NCBI GenBank assembly: GCA_029964075.1
Contig: CM057146.1
Location: 5,847,501 to 5,911,500 of the forward strand
Origin: Patiria pectinifera
Lineage: Eukaryota; Echinodermata; Asteroidea; Valvatida; Asterinidae
Direction of reading: 5' to 3'
DNA length: 64,000 bases
Both the position numbers and the translations under genes were made by a program. Numbering within the stretch: the stretch's first letter is position 1; every line of letters starts with the position of its first letter. The notes beneath the pieces were generated by a model. That model searched no databases. It had not been told where the DNA came from and saw only the letters and a program-made list of their open reading frames with translations. This document shows, in pieces, positions 32,601 through 43,961 of the stretch.

Positions 32601-35600
32601 ACAATTTTGGACTATATAAACAAAAAAAATAACATTCAAGCAGTTCAGTGCATTTTCCCATGCAATCAAATATTTGCGTCAATTTCACTCTCTGTATATG
32701 CGGACCCAAGAGAGGTTATTATAAGCATGTGCATTCCTAAAATGTTTGCTCCAACTTCGAATTGAATTGAGCATTCTAGGATCTCGATTTCAAACGAAAG
32801 TTGCTGAATCATGTTTTGAATTGGGCCTGAATTCAGCGTCTGAGACACGTTCTCACTGAGTCGATTGCAGCTACGCGATGTTGCGCACCGATCCGACGAA
32901 TTATAGCAACCGCGCGCGTGTGTGCGTCGTGTCAACGCTTGCGCGTGCTTCGCCGAATAAAAAAAAACACGAACTACTAACAGAAATTTCCAACGGTGCG
33001 TCTAAAGGCCTTCTTTCATTGATTTCTTCAGAATTACAGCGTGCCAGAAAGAATAATTTCACAGGGAGTCCCTTTACTATCTTTCAACCAAGTATGTCTT
33101 TCAACAATAATTACATCAGTTACTTTTTGGATAGCTGCAAATGATGGACTGTAGCTTTAATTGAGTTGGGCATGACACTGCCATGGCGATTAGAACAGGC
33201 CTAATTAGCATATCTGATACTTCACAAAGTACGTTCACTTGCAGTAGAGCCATCTTGCATAATGCAATGTAAATGTATGTTAGACTCTCATACATGTATG
33301 TACTGCTCACCTGACTCAATGTGGAGTACTCTGAAACATGTAAATCAATGAGTAAATTTCCTTATTGAAATACAGCAGATGTCATCATAATTTATGACTG
33401 CATGGTGCATTCAGTTAATATCCATTTTATGGTACCCTCAAAACCAATAACCATTATGCTTGGTGCAAGATGGTTTCATATATCAGATTGCTGCAACAAT
33501 ATCTTTCTGAACCTGTGCGCGTCCATGAAATCATATGTTATAATTGCAAATCTGCAATTTGAAAGAGATCCACAGTATCGCATTTCTGTTGATAGATACT
33601 GAGCTGGTAAATTATTAGGTTTTTTTGTTATAATCACTGCATCACTAGAGTGGAGCCTGATAGCCCAAATTAATTTAAAAATTGATGTGCAGTAATCAGC
33701 TAATTTATTGTCAACCTGAAATCATCATTTGTTTGATTGGAGTCCTAGCTTTGGAATTAATTGTTTGTTTTATTTGAAAATCTAGTTAAAACGGACAAGA
33801 AGTGAATTTAACATTTACACATTTTTTTGAGGCAGTGTTTTTTTGGTTTTATATGCAGTATTTTTTCACTGATAAGTACTCTAAAATCTAAGCACATTTT
33901 AGTTTTTTATTCCTGTTATTTCACCTCCTGATCCTCTTAATTTGTGCAAAACTTCAGACAGCCCCTCTAAAGATTTTCTGTGAGTGTCAAGGAGGGTGGG
34001 GGGATGTAGCTTTCAGGAAACGGGAGGGCGGGGTTGATATGAAGGTGGGAGTTGAGTGAAGGCCTTGCTACATGTAGCGGGGTCCAGGGGCTTGCCCCGT
34101 GAAAATTTCGAAATCTACGATGCTTTCTCCGGCATCCTAAGGCAATTGGAGAATAAACTTAGGAAATTTAGCATGCCATTGATTATTTTGTCTCCATTTT
34201 ACTAGTTTCATAACATTTATAGTCAGTGGCTGATTGGTTTTGGGGGGGGGGGACACCCCCTCTATATCCGCTACTGAGTGTCATTGAAACACTAAGCCTC
34301 ACAGTGATACCTATCAATTCTATGACCTATATTTCAACTTCGGAGCCTATGTTTTGTTTTAAAAAACCTATAAAAACTTAAAACACAATTCGCTATATTT
34401 CTGCTACCTCATGCTCAAAATTGCACTCCAAAAACCTAAAAATGCCTTTTGGCACTTGGAAAACATTAAAAACAAAAAACCCTTACATTTTGATTTTCAA
34501 AACCCACTAACCCTAGCCTCACCTAAAGCTACAAAATACTACTAGTAGTAAACTGTAGTATGAACTACTTCAGCATACAGGTGTGCACAATACTCATAGT
34601 ATTCTGTAGTACTCGGTATATACTTCTTTATCCCAAAGTAATGGCTAGGACGTTGCCATATTGATGAAGAGGGGCACTGTGAATATTGAAATACTCTCGA
34701 AGGAATTATATTATTGTTGCATGATTGCAGGCTGGTGTCAGGTCATGTGGGGCAAATATCTGTGTGCATTGAAGCATGGTTGTAGGCAAACTAGCTTGCC
34801 CTCTGTGTATTAGACAATACAACTCCGAGTTTGGAAAGGTCATCTGGAATTCCATGGCAGTGTCACACACTCATCTATATAAACACAATCTGGATAATCC
34901 ATGGGCTGCTAGAAGTGAAGTCAGAAGTGATCTGATACACCGTGCCCTCTGGAGACATGCACACAATAGGGAACAAAAGATTGTATACGTCTCCACAGGG
35001 CCATTTCTATAGATGAATACATCTCCACAAGGTTTTCAAGAAATAGATATATGGATTTTACTAAAAAACTAGGAATTTCCAAGGTGGGTTGATGTGTCGC
35101 AAATGGAAGAGTTTTAGAAAAGGGATATTGAGTCCGAATTTCAGCCAAGGAAATTAATTCTGGTTAACATTAGAGCTTTTTGAAACTACACCTTCAAACT
35201 CGAAAACTTTACTACACGAGAACAAAGAAATGTCTCCACAAGGGTACAAATTTCAGTTTGGGTGAAGTCACCTTCCACCGTATTACCGCGCCCATAACAA
35301 TGGAACTGTAAACAAATCTATCCTGATGTAATTACAGTCTTTACCTGTATTAAATGTAGTCAACTTTTAAATAGTACAATTTAAATTCTGAGCTATTTTT
35401 TTGTTGGTATTAAATTCTGTTGAGTTAAAAATTATTTAATATATTTCAAGTCCTTTTAAAATTTTATTATAAATGTACCATGGAGCAGTTAGGCCAAACA
35501 CAGATTAGGTCTGCTTCTGGTTACCCTACCTATTCTATTTTGAAAGCCCCTACCCTATTTTATTTTGGGAAAAATGAGAACAAAAACCAAAACACCAATA

Positions 35601-38600
35601 ATTACTACCTTTTACCCTTGACCACACGCAGAAACCTACATACAATCAACACAAAGCAAATTCCAAAAAAAATAATAAATTCCCTACATACCTACCCTAT
35701 TTTCAAATGCCATGTAATCGGAAGCAGACCCTTTTTTTTTGGGGGGGGGGCCTAAATAGTGGTTTCCGTACCGTATTCCAATTGAGAGATTCGGAATCAG
35801 CGCCTTAGCTTCAAACGTGCGTGCAGCGTACAAAAACCAATAAGCAATCCAGACTTTGAAACATGGAGATTATTAGGGTTACATTGCATTGTGTGGCCAA
35901 GTGTGTGCTATTATTATGGTGCATTCAGCTTTAGAAAATTCTACAAGGTTTTGAATGTAAGCCAAACAACGACGGGTGAATATTTTAAACGGAACGTTTT
36001 TCCTTAATCCGTGTTTTCTTCACAGCAAATCGTGAGTTCATAGAGAGTCGTCGACGGGCCCTCCTACGGTTCCTGACGCTAGTCGTCAGACATCCCGTGT
36101 TCCATAAGAGTGATGTCATCAGGTACTTCCTGACGTTTCAAGGAGCTGTAAGTATGCACCTTAAAAACCCTCCTTTGGTGTGATCATTCACAGACAGTCA
36201 AAAATCACTTTCACTTCCCCTGCCATGCATTTGTAGGCCTATACAGGCTAGTGAAAAACAGATCACACTTGTGTAAGACAAGAAACACAAGAAAGGGGGC
36301 CACATTGCATCCGTCGTATTAGCAGTTTTACCAATGGCTGTAATTTTTTTGTTACAGTACCTGAAACGACCCAAATTTTTTTAAAAATGTGAACGGACAT
36401 GTAAGCTTATAATATGTGTAATATGTGTTGCATAATTTCTTTCTTTCTTGATTGATTTTTAAAATCACCCTCAAATATCCTTCAAAAATGGACGGACAAA
36501 GTTACCTAAGTTTTCTGTCAACCTTTTGATAGCAATTTGAGGATAATGTCAATAAGCAATATAAATGATCATCTCAAATCATTAAGTAGACTTAGAATTA
36601 GAAAAGGCTGCATGTCCATTCATGTGTTGAAATTCTTCTGTGGTGGTTTCAAGGTATTAAACGAAAAATCTCAACCATTGGAAAACTGCTAGCATGACGG
36701 TAGATAAGTGGCCCCATTTAGTGTGTTTCTTGTCGTATTAAGAACTGTGACTAGTCAAATTTCATCAAGAGACAAAAAGTATTTCACACGGTGTTGATTT
36801 TTTCATTGCGACCCCCCTCCCCCACCCCTGCCAAAAAGGACATGCAGCACAGGATCAGAGAGCAGTTCCGAGGCACCCCAGATGAGTACGTCACCAGCCC
36901 GCTGGCCCTATCGGCCAAGGAGCTTGTACCCATGGACACTCAGACGCAGTACAGCAATGCCCGGGAGCACATCAAGCGACTCTACAACAGCATTTACCAG
37001 CTCAAGCACATCGTGGACCAGATGGCTATGAGGTCGGCAGGTGAGGAACCATTGATGGATAAAGTATGAGGTCAACTAGCCCAGGTTGGACTCCGTTGTG
37101 TACACGCAATGGAGTCCAGGGTATGAATCTCTCCTGCCATAGCGAAAAAAATTGTAACACATTTCTTTCATATTTTTACCTGACAGAGGAGGCTGAAACT
37201 TCGCTTACGTATTCCTTGTGTTCAGAATTGTACCTGCGCTGGGTTTGTTAACAGCAAATATGTCCGCCGGCGGCGTGTTTACCGAAAATAAATCTCAATT
37301 CTATGCTTTCGTTGAAAACATTTTCAGGACGAACTCCGCGCGTGAAGATTACGCGCGCGTGCATGCACACCTACCATGCTGCCGCCACGGCTGCAAACGG
37401 CACGCGTGTGTACGTCTTCACGCGGAGAGTTCGTACTGAAAATGTTTTCAACGAAAGCGTAGAACTTGTGGTATATTTTCGGTAAACACGCCGCCCGTGG
37501 ACATATTTGCCTTTTCTAAGCCCAGTGCAGGCAAAATTCTGGACACAAGGAATAAGTAAGCGAAATTTCAGCTTTCTCCGTTCGGGTAAAAATATGAAAA
37601 AAATGTGTTTTTCGCTATGGTGGTAGAATTTATACCCTGGAAGTCAGTCGTAATGCAATAAAGACGTCATCCAACCTGGGCTAGAGGTCAACTAAACTGA
37701 ATGGGATCCTGACGGGGGCTTGTTCAAGTCTTGAGTGTTTACTAGAAGTTAGTTTTCAAGCCTGCCTGAACTCTATGGACTCTGTGTTGCTGAATTTTTT
37801 TATTTTGGGAAATTAACATGTTTGAAATTGGACCCTTGGAGTTTGGTTTGACTCAAATTTGTGTATGGATACTCGCGTCACGGAGGCTTGTTCAACAACT
37901 TTCTTTCGTCCTTGTAACATTAAACACATGAGCAAATAGTTGTATTCATTTTGTTTTAATGTTTAACTTTTGAGGCACATTATGTAATATGCAAATCATC
38001 ATTGTTATGAAACAATATTTATAGTGGTTCAAATTATTGTCCGTATGTCAAAGAAAAAAAATCCTGTGCACATTCTATTCTATAAAGTACACTTTAAGCA
38101 ATTTTCAAGCACTGCGAATTTTACTTCAAGAGGTGATTATTATTGTTGACTAAAGACTTTTTTAGTCACTGTTTTCTGGTTTCGGGGAGCTGGTCTGTCC
38201 ACAAAGCATATCTGTTGATGCCCAGAACAAAAACCTTTAATCAGAGTTTTGCAGACATCCCAAAAAGGAAAAAGGATGATTTTTTCGGTTGGAATAAAAC
38301 AAACAAGATGATGGAAATTTATTAATAGAAAAAAAAAAAAAATTGTTGAAGTGCATGAGGAACGCAACTTTAAGTGGAAAAAAATTGTCTTGAAGACTTG
38401 TTTCGTGGGATCAAGTCACATTTTTCCCCCTCTCGCCCCCTCAGCCAGTGCCAGCGACATGCTGATGATGGCCAAGGAATGGAATACCCTCGGCAGCGAG
38501 AGCCACGTCACCTCCACCTGGGCCATGGGAGTCAACGAATCCTGGCCCAAGATCAAGACGGGACTGAAGGCCATCTCGGTGGAGTTTGCCGCACTGTCCG

Positions 38601-41600
38601 ACAAGCACAACGTGCAGGTAAGGTGTGCCGTGTGGCTATAATTATACCTTAAAGGTAGGGTAGATCATTTGTAATTTGTGCTTTTTGTTCATTTGAAGCA
38701 ACAAAAGTGCTCAAAATCTAAAGACGGGTGCTTAACAACTAACCTGAATAAGTTTGAGCTCTGTGAATGCTAAATATTCCGAGAAAACAATATTGTAGGA
38801 CCTCGATTTCAATTCAAGAGTTGCCGAGTAATGTTTTGAACTGCCCCCGAAATCAGCATCCGGGACACGTTCTCATTCAGCCGATTGCAGCTACACGATG
38901 TCACGCACTGAACTGACAAATAATAGCAATCGCGCATGTATGTGCTTGGTGTCAATGCTTGCGCACACCCATTCGCAGATGCGCTGAATTACAAACCAAC
39001 CACTAACGGAAATTTCCAAAAATGTGTCGCTTGACGCATCTTTGGAAATGGCCCTCTTTTATTGTTTTCTTCAAAATGACAGCATGCCAGAAAGAATAAT
39101 TTCACAGGCAGTTGTGTTGCTATTCCTACCTGATTGCATGGGTTTAGAAGTATGAGTTACCAGCTTTACATTTACTAAGTAAGCCTGCCTATTTTGTACT
39201 TTTGTTGATGATTGTGGTGACCATTTGCTTGACATCGTCCTCTTGTATGGAATTGTGCCTGACAGGGCAGGAGAGAAGAGAACAACGTCGCAGAGAGGCT
39301 GGCCTTAATACTTGACCTTCTACAAGCTTACAAGGTTGGTATTAGTAACGACATCATTTGTTTGTGGAATTAAATAGTGCAAAACGTACTTTAACCCTAA
39401 CTCCCTTGGCCTTTTTGCTAGGATGTAGCCTCAATCCTGCAAAATCCTCCCGTTGGCCTCATGGAAAAATAACATATAGCCTCAGTCCTACAAATTCCTC
39501 CATTATTTCTTGAATATGGTCCGTGGAGGGGTGACCACTACCTGAATCCTGCAAAATCCTGTGGCAGTGACTGTCAATATGTTAAGGCTTGGCCAGTGTC
39601 ATCCTGGAGCAGTACAGAGGATTTCAAGTATAACCCAGGCCTGTATTTAAGCATGGCTGAGCATAAACAACACAAGGTCCGGCCCTGAGACCTTGACAAA
39701 GTGCATATTACGAAATCAATAACGCACTTTTTCCATATAACCTCAATCCTCCAAATTCCTCCACTTTGGCAAAGAGGATTTTGAAGGATTCAGGGCGGTT
39801 AGGGTTAATAACAGTTGAATTTAAATTGTGGACTTCATTAGAATGGATCGTCATTCGTATGAAAATTTCTTAAAGTGAATCACAGTGGATCGTATCCATT
39901 TTGTCTACGTGATGAAATCAGCGTCGATGGTGTTGGTGCAGTTGGCTCCTGTGGGAGGTTTGTAGATTTCAAACTCTTCCAAGACGTGTTCAAGTGTCTG
40001 GGGAGAGCCACACAGACATGTGTCATGGGAATGGATGTTCTATTGTGAAAACTACTTCATAGACCCTTTAAAGTAATTGGAACGCATCCCCGATGCAAGT
40101 TGTTTCAAGATTGTGGTACAAGGGTTCAGAGGCATAGACATCTCAGAGGCATAGACATCAAACTTGATATATTTCAATGTAAGATTCATTACATGGGCTG
40201 TCCAGTCTTTACTTTCGCAGACCCATCAAAATCCACTCGGAGATGTGAGAGGATTTGCTGTATTGAAGAAGGTTGAACCCAGGCTATTATTGACCTTATG
40301 CGTAGCAGCCATCTTAGAGGGCAATTCCTTTGTTTTGCTGGGATATAAGCATGAGTGCACCTTGTGTGCATCGCATAAGGTCTTTTACTTTACATGACGC
40401 AATGGAAGTTAAAGTACAAAGATGGAGACGATGATATCTTGCTTTTTGGGGGGGGGGGGGATTTTCGGACAGTTCAGGATGGATGCTACTTGCTAGCAAA
40501 AAAATTGTTTGGAGTTTTAATTAATCCGCCTTGCCCCCTGCAGGATCTGGGGGATCGTCTGGAGAAGGGTCTGCTCAAGGACCACCAGAGCGCCCTGGCC
40601 AAGATGGGAAGCATCAAGAAGAAGAAGATGACAGCTACGGTCAAAGGATCGGACCACGTGGGGGAGGTTGAACAGCTGGAGTCCAGGATCATTGAGGTCA
40701 GAACTTCACTCTTTGACTACGGAATGTATTTGCTTAACGCTCATTTGCAAGCATACATTCTGTGCCAAGTTGTCCTTCCAGTCAAAATCAATCAAGTGAC
40801 TGTTTTTTTTAACAGTTACGATCTCCCAGCCTACATAAAGCAGGATTGACTGGCTGTGACCATTTATGTATTTGACACAGCTATGCTTTGACTGTAGGTG
40901 ATTGATAAACCAGCTGTGCTTACCACTACCCAGCTTTTGTCTGTTGACTGAATTTGACTGATCACAGTGCTTGCCCCAAATATGATCTGACTGTTGGTGA
41001 CTAGCCTGTGTAAAAGGCATGGCAGGGAAATTTGATTATTATTTTTTTAATGTCTGTGACTGTTCAAACAGGAGGAGGGTTAATTAGAATGAAAACTACC
41101 TAAATGACATCAGATGCTGATATGGGCTAGTCATAAAAAATGGGGTAAAAAGTGTGTACCACGATGCAGCTGACTTTTTTTTTGCCCATTCACATCAATT
41201 AAAAGACCCAAGTTCACGGCACAGGTAAGTACATGATTTTCAGCAGTGAGAAACCAAAAATGTCTATGATGGTTCATAAGGCTTTTTTTTTCATTCTGAG
41301 CAAACTAGGGGAAAGAAAATAGACTTGATTTCATTGGTCATGTTGGTCTTTGATGGTTGTAATGGGCTTGTTATGTGTCGTGTACTCGTATCACTCAGTG
41401 AGTTGTGTTCAATTATCAATATTGTGTACAGCAAGAGAGCCAGATCATGACGATGGAGAATCGCAACTACTTCTCCCTCCACTGCATCCAGATGGAAACC
41501 CAGCTGGTCCACGCTAACATTGACATTCTGGCTGAAGTGGTCCAAGCGCTGGCCAAGACAGAGCTACAGGGGCATAAAGAGGTAAGCTACTTGGTGCTCC

Positions 41601-43961
41601 TACCCCTCTGCTGCGTCCCCTCCACCCTCCAACCCCATCCCCCATTCATTCTCCACCTAATCCCCATCCCATCCCCCACCCCCACCCCATCCCCCACCCC
41701 ATCCCCACCCCATCCCCACCCATCCCCCACCCCATCCCCACCCATCCCCCACCCCATCCCTCACTCCATCCCTATCCTTTCCCCGCCCCAGCCCCCACCC
41801 CGTCCTACACCCCATCCTACACCCCATCCCCTCACCTTATCCCCCACCGAATCCCCCACCCTATCCCGTACAGCATCTCCTACCCACCCCAACCCATCCC
41901 CCACCCTATCCCCCACCCCAGGCCCGAATTTTTTTCTCCCAAACGACATCCGCATACATGGTTGTTTAGCGCCCTCTACGATACTTTTATGATACGCACG
42001 CAGGTATATAATTATTTGTTTCCCCACATTTTGGCGAGAAGTGTGACAGCTCAGTCGATAGAGGGTAGGATTTTGCACCGCGAGGTTGCGGGTTCGAATC
42101 TCGGTTTTGCACCCGAATTTTTTTCCTTTTCTAACCTGAGGCTTTGGAGGATTTTTTTTAAAAGGGAAACAAAGTCCGAATTTCATAACATTCAAATTCA
42201 CTTTCTTTCTCATTTCATATTTTCTTCTCATGTTTTTATAAAAGTTAAGTCCAAAACGCCATAGCATACACCCATATGCGTATGTTATTTGGGAGAAAAA
42301 AATTTGCCCCCAGGCCTCACCCCATCCCATCCCATCCCCGTTCAAGGTTTTCAAGCGCTGACCAAAAGAGAGCCCAAGGGGCCATATAATGTAACAAAAT
42401 CTGTACCCCTTCCCTTGTGCCCTACCCTCTTCCCCACCCCAACCCCCTTCCTCACCCCCTTCCCCACCCACAACCCCACTTTCGTTTGTTCCTCTGGGCT
42501 TACTTTTCTTCTATCTGGCTCACTTCTCACCCCACCCCACCCCACCCCCTTCCCTCCACTGCAGCTGACGCAAGTATGGGAGGACACCACCACCAAAGTA
42601 GACACTCACATGACAATGGGATTGTTATCATCGTCATCTTGACTGTAAACATCTGACCCCCCACCTAACTGTCATAAAACAAAGCAAAGACACCCAAGCT
42701 AAACACCGGTTTCAACCAGTTCCAGCCAGTACCATTCAGTGCCATCCAGAACCATCCAGTTTTCATTGGGCTCCGCTTGGCAGCCTGCACACACTGATCA
42801 AAACTTCACGTACATGTATCCTCTTGTTCCTGTCATGCTTATGTCTCGGAAAAGAAAAGATAAACCTTTATTTCCATACTGTTATATTTTTAATGCTTTG
42901 TGTAAAATAAGAAGTTAGTATATTTTTAATTTGGTTGTCATTCAAACCTAAAAAGGTTAAAAGAATTTCAGATCTGACGAGCTTGATTGTTCATGAGATG
43001 CTGTTGGGATGTGGATTCCTGGATGTTTCTCCACATTACATCCATTTGAAATTTTCAGAAAAGTGGAGGGGGAATTTTGTAAACAAAGAGAATGTACATT
43101 AATCAAGTTTTGTTTGTACAGTTCATGTTGTTATTCGCCCAAAAGCCATATCCCGACCATTTGATCACCAAAAGCATGCTTTAAATCATTACACTTGTAT
43201 GACGTTTTGTTTTTTCTGTAAACGCATCTGCATGATTTACACAGTCATACACTGAATTATATTTTTACTGTACATTTCTCAAAATGTTGGGTTGGATATC
43301 TATGCACCGTTTCATTTCAGTAAGAGTTGTCGTGGTAAAGTTGCATCGTTTCTGTACATGTACTGATCAATTCTATCGATCCTTATATACTTGAGGAATA
43401 TGCGTCTGGAATTGTACACATATGTGTATTTCATGAAGGGTTGCTTTAGTAAGCAGTGTGTTGGTTCATGGAACATGTGAGCCATAGGAAGCGAATCCAA
43501 AGAATTCACGAGAAGAATTTGAAATTGTCCAGAGATTTAAGCTTCCAGTATTATCCCAGGACTGCTGAAGGTTGAAAAATTTGCTCAGGAAAGTATCTCA
43601 CTAAAAGCAGGGTGCCATTGAGCTGGCATTCATGTCGTTGGATTTTGTTGGCTGGTAACCAGCTTGGGTAAAACCCCTCCAAGTTGGTATGCTAAGCAAT
43701 TTTTTCTGTGCTAAGCTGAACCGTGGCCCTGTCCCATGTGAGCATGGTGGCAGAATTTCACCATGAGTTTTTGGGAAGCGTCTCATACTTGTTTCTTTTC
43801 TGACACAATCGCGCTTGCAGCTGGTCAGCGTGTGGGAGGTCCTACAGCCACAGTGCAACTCGCTCCGCGGAGGGGAATCGGCCACGCCCACTACACCGGC
43901 CACACCCACCACGCCCACCTCTCCAACCTCGCCAGCGATCCTCAGTGCTGCATCGTTCTAA
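26655..43961 (+). CDS. SNX8: Sorting nexin 8 (EH-like, PX and BAR domains), 12 exons with alternative ends
   Basis: SNX8 binds phosphoinositides on early endosomes and tubulates membrane for endosome-to-Golgi retrieval. Exons: 26655-26676, 26812-26942, 29799-29931, 31127-31320, 32116-32233, 36026-36147, 36839-37040, 38445-38617, 39266-39334, 40544-40696, 41432-41581, then 42565-42642 or 43821-43961. Phases agree throughout; the product is 514 or 535 residues (human 465). Residues 9-95 form the N-terminal EH-like region ([38 protein letters not shown]). The PX domain spans about 136-240, with RRYSDF at 168-173 whose Arg is the lipid-contact position in the family, and VPRLPPKK. The BAR region, about 241-489, contains [19 protein letters not shown] and EQLESRIIE. 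The start is MADDLAYG. Introns are loaded with repeats listed separately. Confidence 0.94.
27140..27730. mobile_element. TIR element enclosing a tRNA-like SINE head, copy 1 (SNX8 intron 2)
   Basis: Left end AAAATTCTGCCAACCGGACA and its near reverse complement at 27702-27730 bound a 591-bp unit. Inside, at about 27515-27590, a tRNA-like head has box A GCGGCCTAGCGGTTAAG and box B AGGTTCGAATCTCG. The whole arrangement recurs at 57211-57730. Confidence 0.75.
28247..28455 (+). mobile_element. tRNA-derived SINE, family A, copy 2 (SNX8 intron 2)
   Basis: Shares CAGATTTGAACCAGC, AAGCAGGAGGT and TGAGTCCCACCC with copy 1 at 12319, and the tail GTGTTTATACGTTGGTGAAG. A tail-only fragment recurs at 62768-62812. 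Confidence 0.75.
29015..29538 (-). mobile_element. TTAA-flanked MITE-like element, copy 2 (SNX8 intron 2)
   Basis: Bounded by TTAA-AGGGAATATT and TTTTCCC-TTTAA, inverted relative to 19969-20462. A perfect 34-bp palindrome at 29342-29375 is centred on GGTCGGCCGACC. The flanking CAGGGAACCAG and ACCCGTTCAT blocks are shared with copy 1. Confidence 0.75.
30083..30480 (-). repeat. AACCCTCC-ended repeat, inverted copy (SNX8 intron 3)
   Basis: Starts AAACCCTCCTATTGTTTGATC with CAGTCACAGACAGTC, then GTCACTTGATTGATTTTGAC. These are reverse complements of blocks in 22918-23272. A second degenerate start near 30385 suggests a truncated second unit. Confidence 0.65.
31595..31943 (-). repeat. AACCCTAA-ended repeat, inverted copy (SNX8 intron 4)
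   Basis: Shares TTTTGGAGGATGCAT, GTAGGCTGTACCC and CTCCTAGCCAAAAGGACCTA with 11050-11415. Confidence 0.65.
32740..33158 (+). repeat. Dispersed repeat family D, copy 1 (SNX8 intron 5)
   Basis: Shares GATTGCAGCTACGCGATG, CTAACAGAAATTTCCAA and TGCCAGAAAGAATAATTTC with 38650-39178. No ends or coding capacity were defined. Confidence 0.65.
35492..35756. mobile_element. TIR element family E, copy 1 (SNX8 intron 5)
   Basis: About 265 bp with inverted ends containing TAGGCC and GGTCTGCTTCYGGTTA. It is related to 56506-56775, which reads in the opposite direction. Homopolymer runs near each end. Confidence 0.65.
36166..36780 (-). repeat. AACCCTCC-ended repeat interrupted by another element (SNX8 intron 6)
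   Basis: Starts AACCCTCCTTTGGTGTGATC and resumes after an insertion with AACTGTGACTAGTCAAATTTC. The intervening 36280-36738 is a separate TIR element. Without it the repeat matches 30083-30480. Confidence 0.65.
36280..36738. mobile_element. TIR element nested in a repeat (SNX8 intron 6)
   Basis: About 459 bp with ends ACAAGAAACACAAGAAAGGG and the near reverse complement ending GTGTGTTTCTTGT. Inner blocks near CCAATGG are also inverted. No ORF was recognised. Confidence 0.65.
37077..37683. mobile_element. Long fold-back element with 9-bp target duplication (SNX8 intron 7)
   Basis: 607 bp made of two arms of roughly 300 bp, with ends TAGCCCAGGTTGG and CCAACCTGGGCTA. It is flanked on both sides by GAGGTCAAC (37068-37076 and 37684-37692). 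Long inverted arms with 9-bp duplications are typical of Mutator-like/Foldback elements. It begins 36 bases after the exon-7 donor. No transposase ORF, so it is non-autonomous. Confidence 0.85.
38650..39178 (+). repeat. Dispersed repeat family D, copy 2 (SNX8 intron 8)
   Basis: Aligns by eye with 32740-33158 over the central 350 bp, with scattered substitutions and a different spacing around the CGCGC-rich core. Confidence 0.65.
39391..39808 (+). repeat. AACCCTAA-ended repeat, plus copy (SNX8 intron 9)
   Basis: 418 bp with inverted ends TTAACCCTAA and TTAGGGTTAA, the clearest ends of this family. Interior nearly matches 10543-10947. Confidence 0.78.
40728..41083 (+). repeat. AACCCTCC-ended repeat, full copy (SNX8 intron 10)
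   Basis: Near-identical to 22918-23272, starting about 32 bases after the exon-10 donor and ending GGAGGGTTAATT. Confidence 0.75.
41625..41930 (+). repeat. CCCCAYCCC low-complexity tract (SNX8 intron 11)
   Basis: Runs of CCCCATCCCCCACCCC with few purines on the plus strand. It resumes at about 42312-42560 beyond an inserted TIR element. On the minus strand it is G-rich with repeated GGGG, a G-quadruplex-capable pattern. Confidence 0.85.
41931..42314. mobile_element. TIR element enclosing tRNA-derived SINE family C (SNX8 intron 11)
   Basis: Left end GGCCCGAATTTTTTTCTCCC and near reverse complement ending AGAAAAAAATTTGCCCCC. A family C SINE head (GTGTGACAGCTCAGTCG, box B GGGTTCGAATCTCG) lies at 42040-42200. 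It sits in the middle of the CCCCAY tract. Confidence 0.7.
42565..42642 (+). CDS. SNX8: SNX8 terminal exon, proximal alternative
   Basis: After a CTGCAG acceptor in phase 0, the exon reads [16 protein letters not shown] and stops at TGA 42640-42642, adding 25 residues. It follows a long pyrimidine-rich tract that could serve as a strong acceptor. Its first residues mirror those of the distal exon (L-x-x-VWE), suggesting a duplicated last exon. Confidence 0.6.
   Translation: MTQVWEDTTTKVDTHMTMGLLSSSS
43821..43961 (+). CDS. SNX8: SNX8 terminal exon, distal alternative
   Basis: After TTGCAG, phase 0, it reads [20 protein letters not shown] and then a Thr/Pro-rich tail to TAA 43959-43961, adding 46 residues. 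Its layout, a VWxxL segment followed by a Cys and a Thr/Pro-rich end, is closer to the vertebrate SNX8 C terminus than the proximal exon is. Confidence 0.6.
   Translation: MVSVWEVLQPQCNSLRGGESATPTTPATPTTPTSPTSPAILSAASF

Noticed and set aside
42040-42120. tRNA gene
   Set aside because: A and B boxes are present but the acceptor stem does not pair and the unit has a SINE tail; the same applies to the heads at 12319, 13683, 17239, 27515, 28247 and 57515.
41405-42656. Pro/Ser/His-rich plus ORFs and Gly/Trp-rich minus ORFs
   Set aside because: Product of the CCCCAY low-complexity tract; only the first part (41432-41581) and 42565-42642 are true SNX8 exons.
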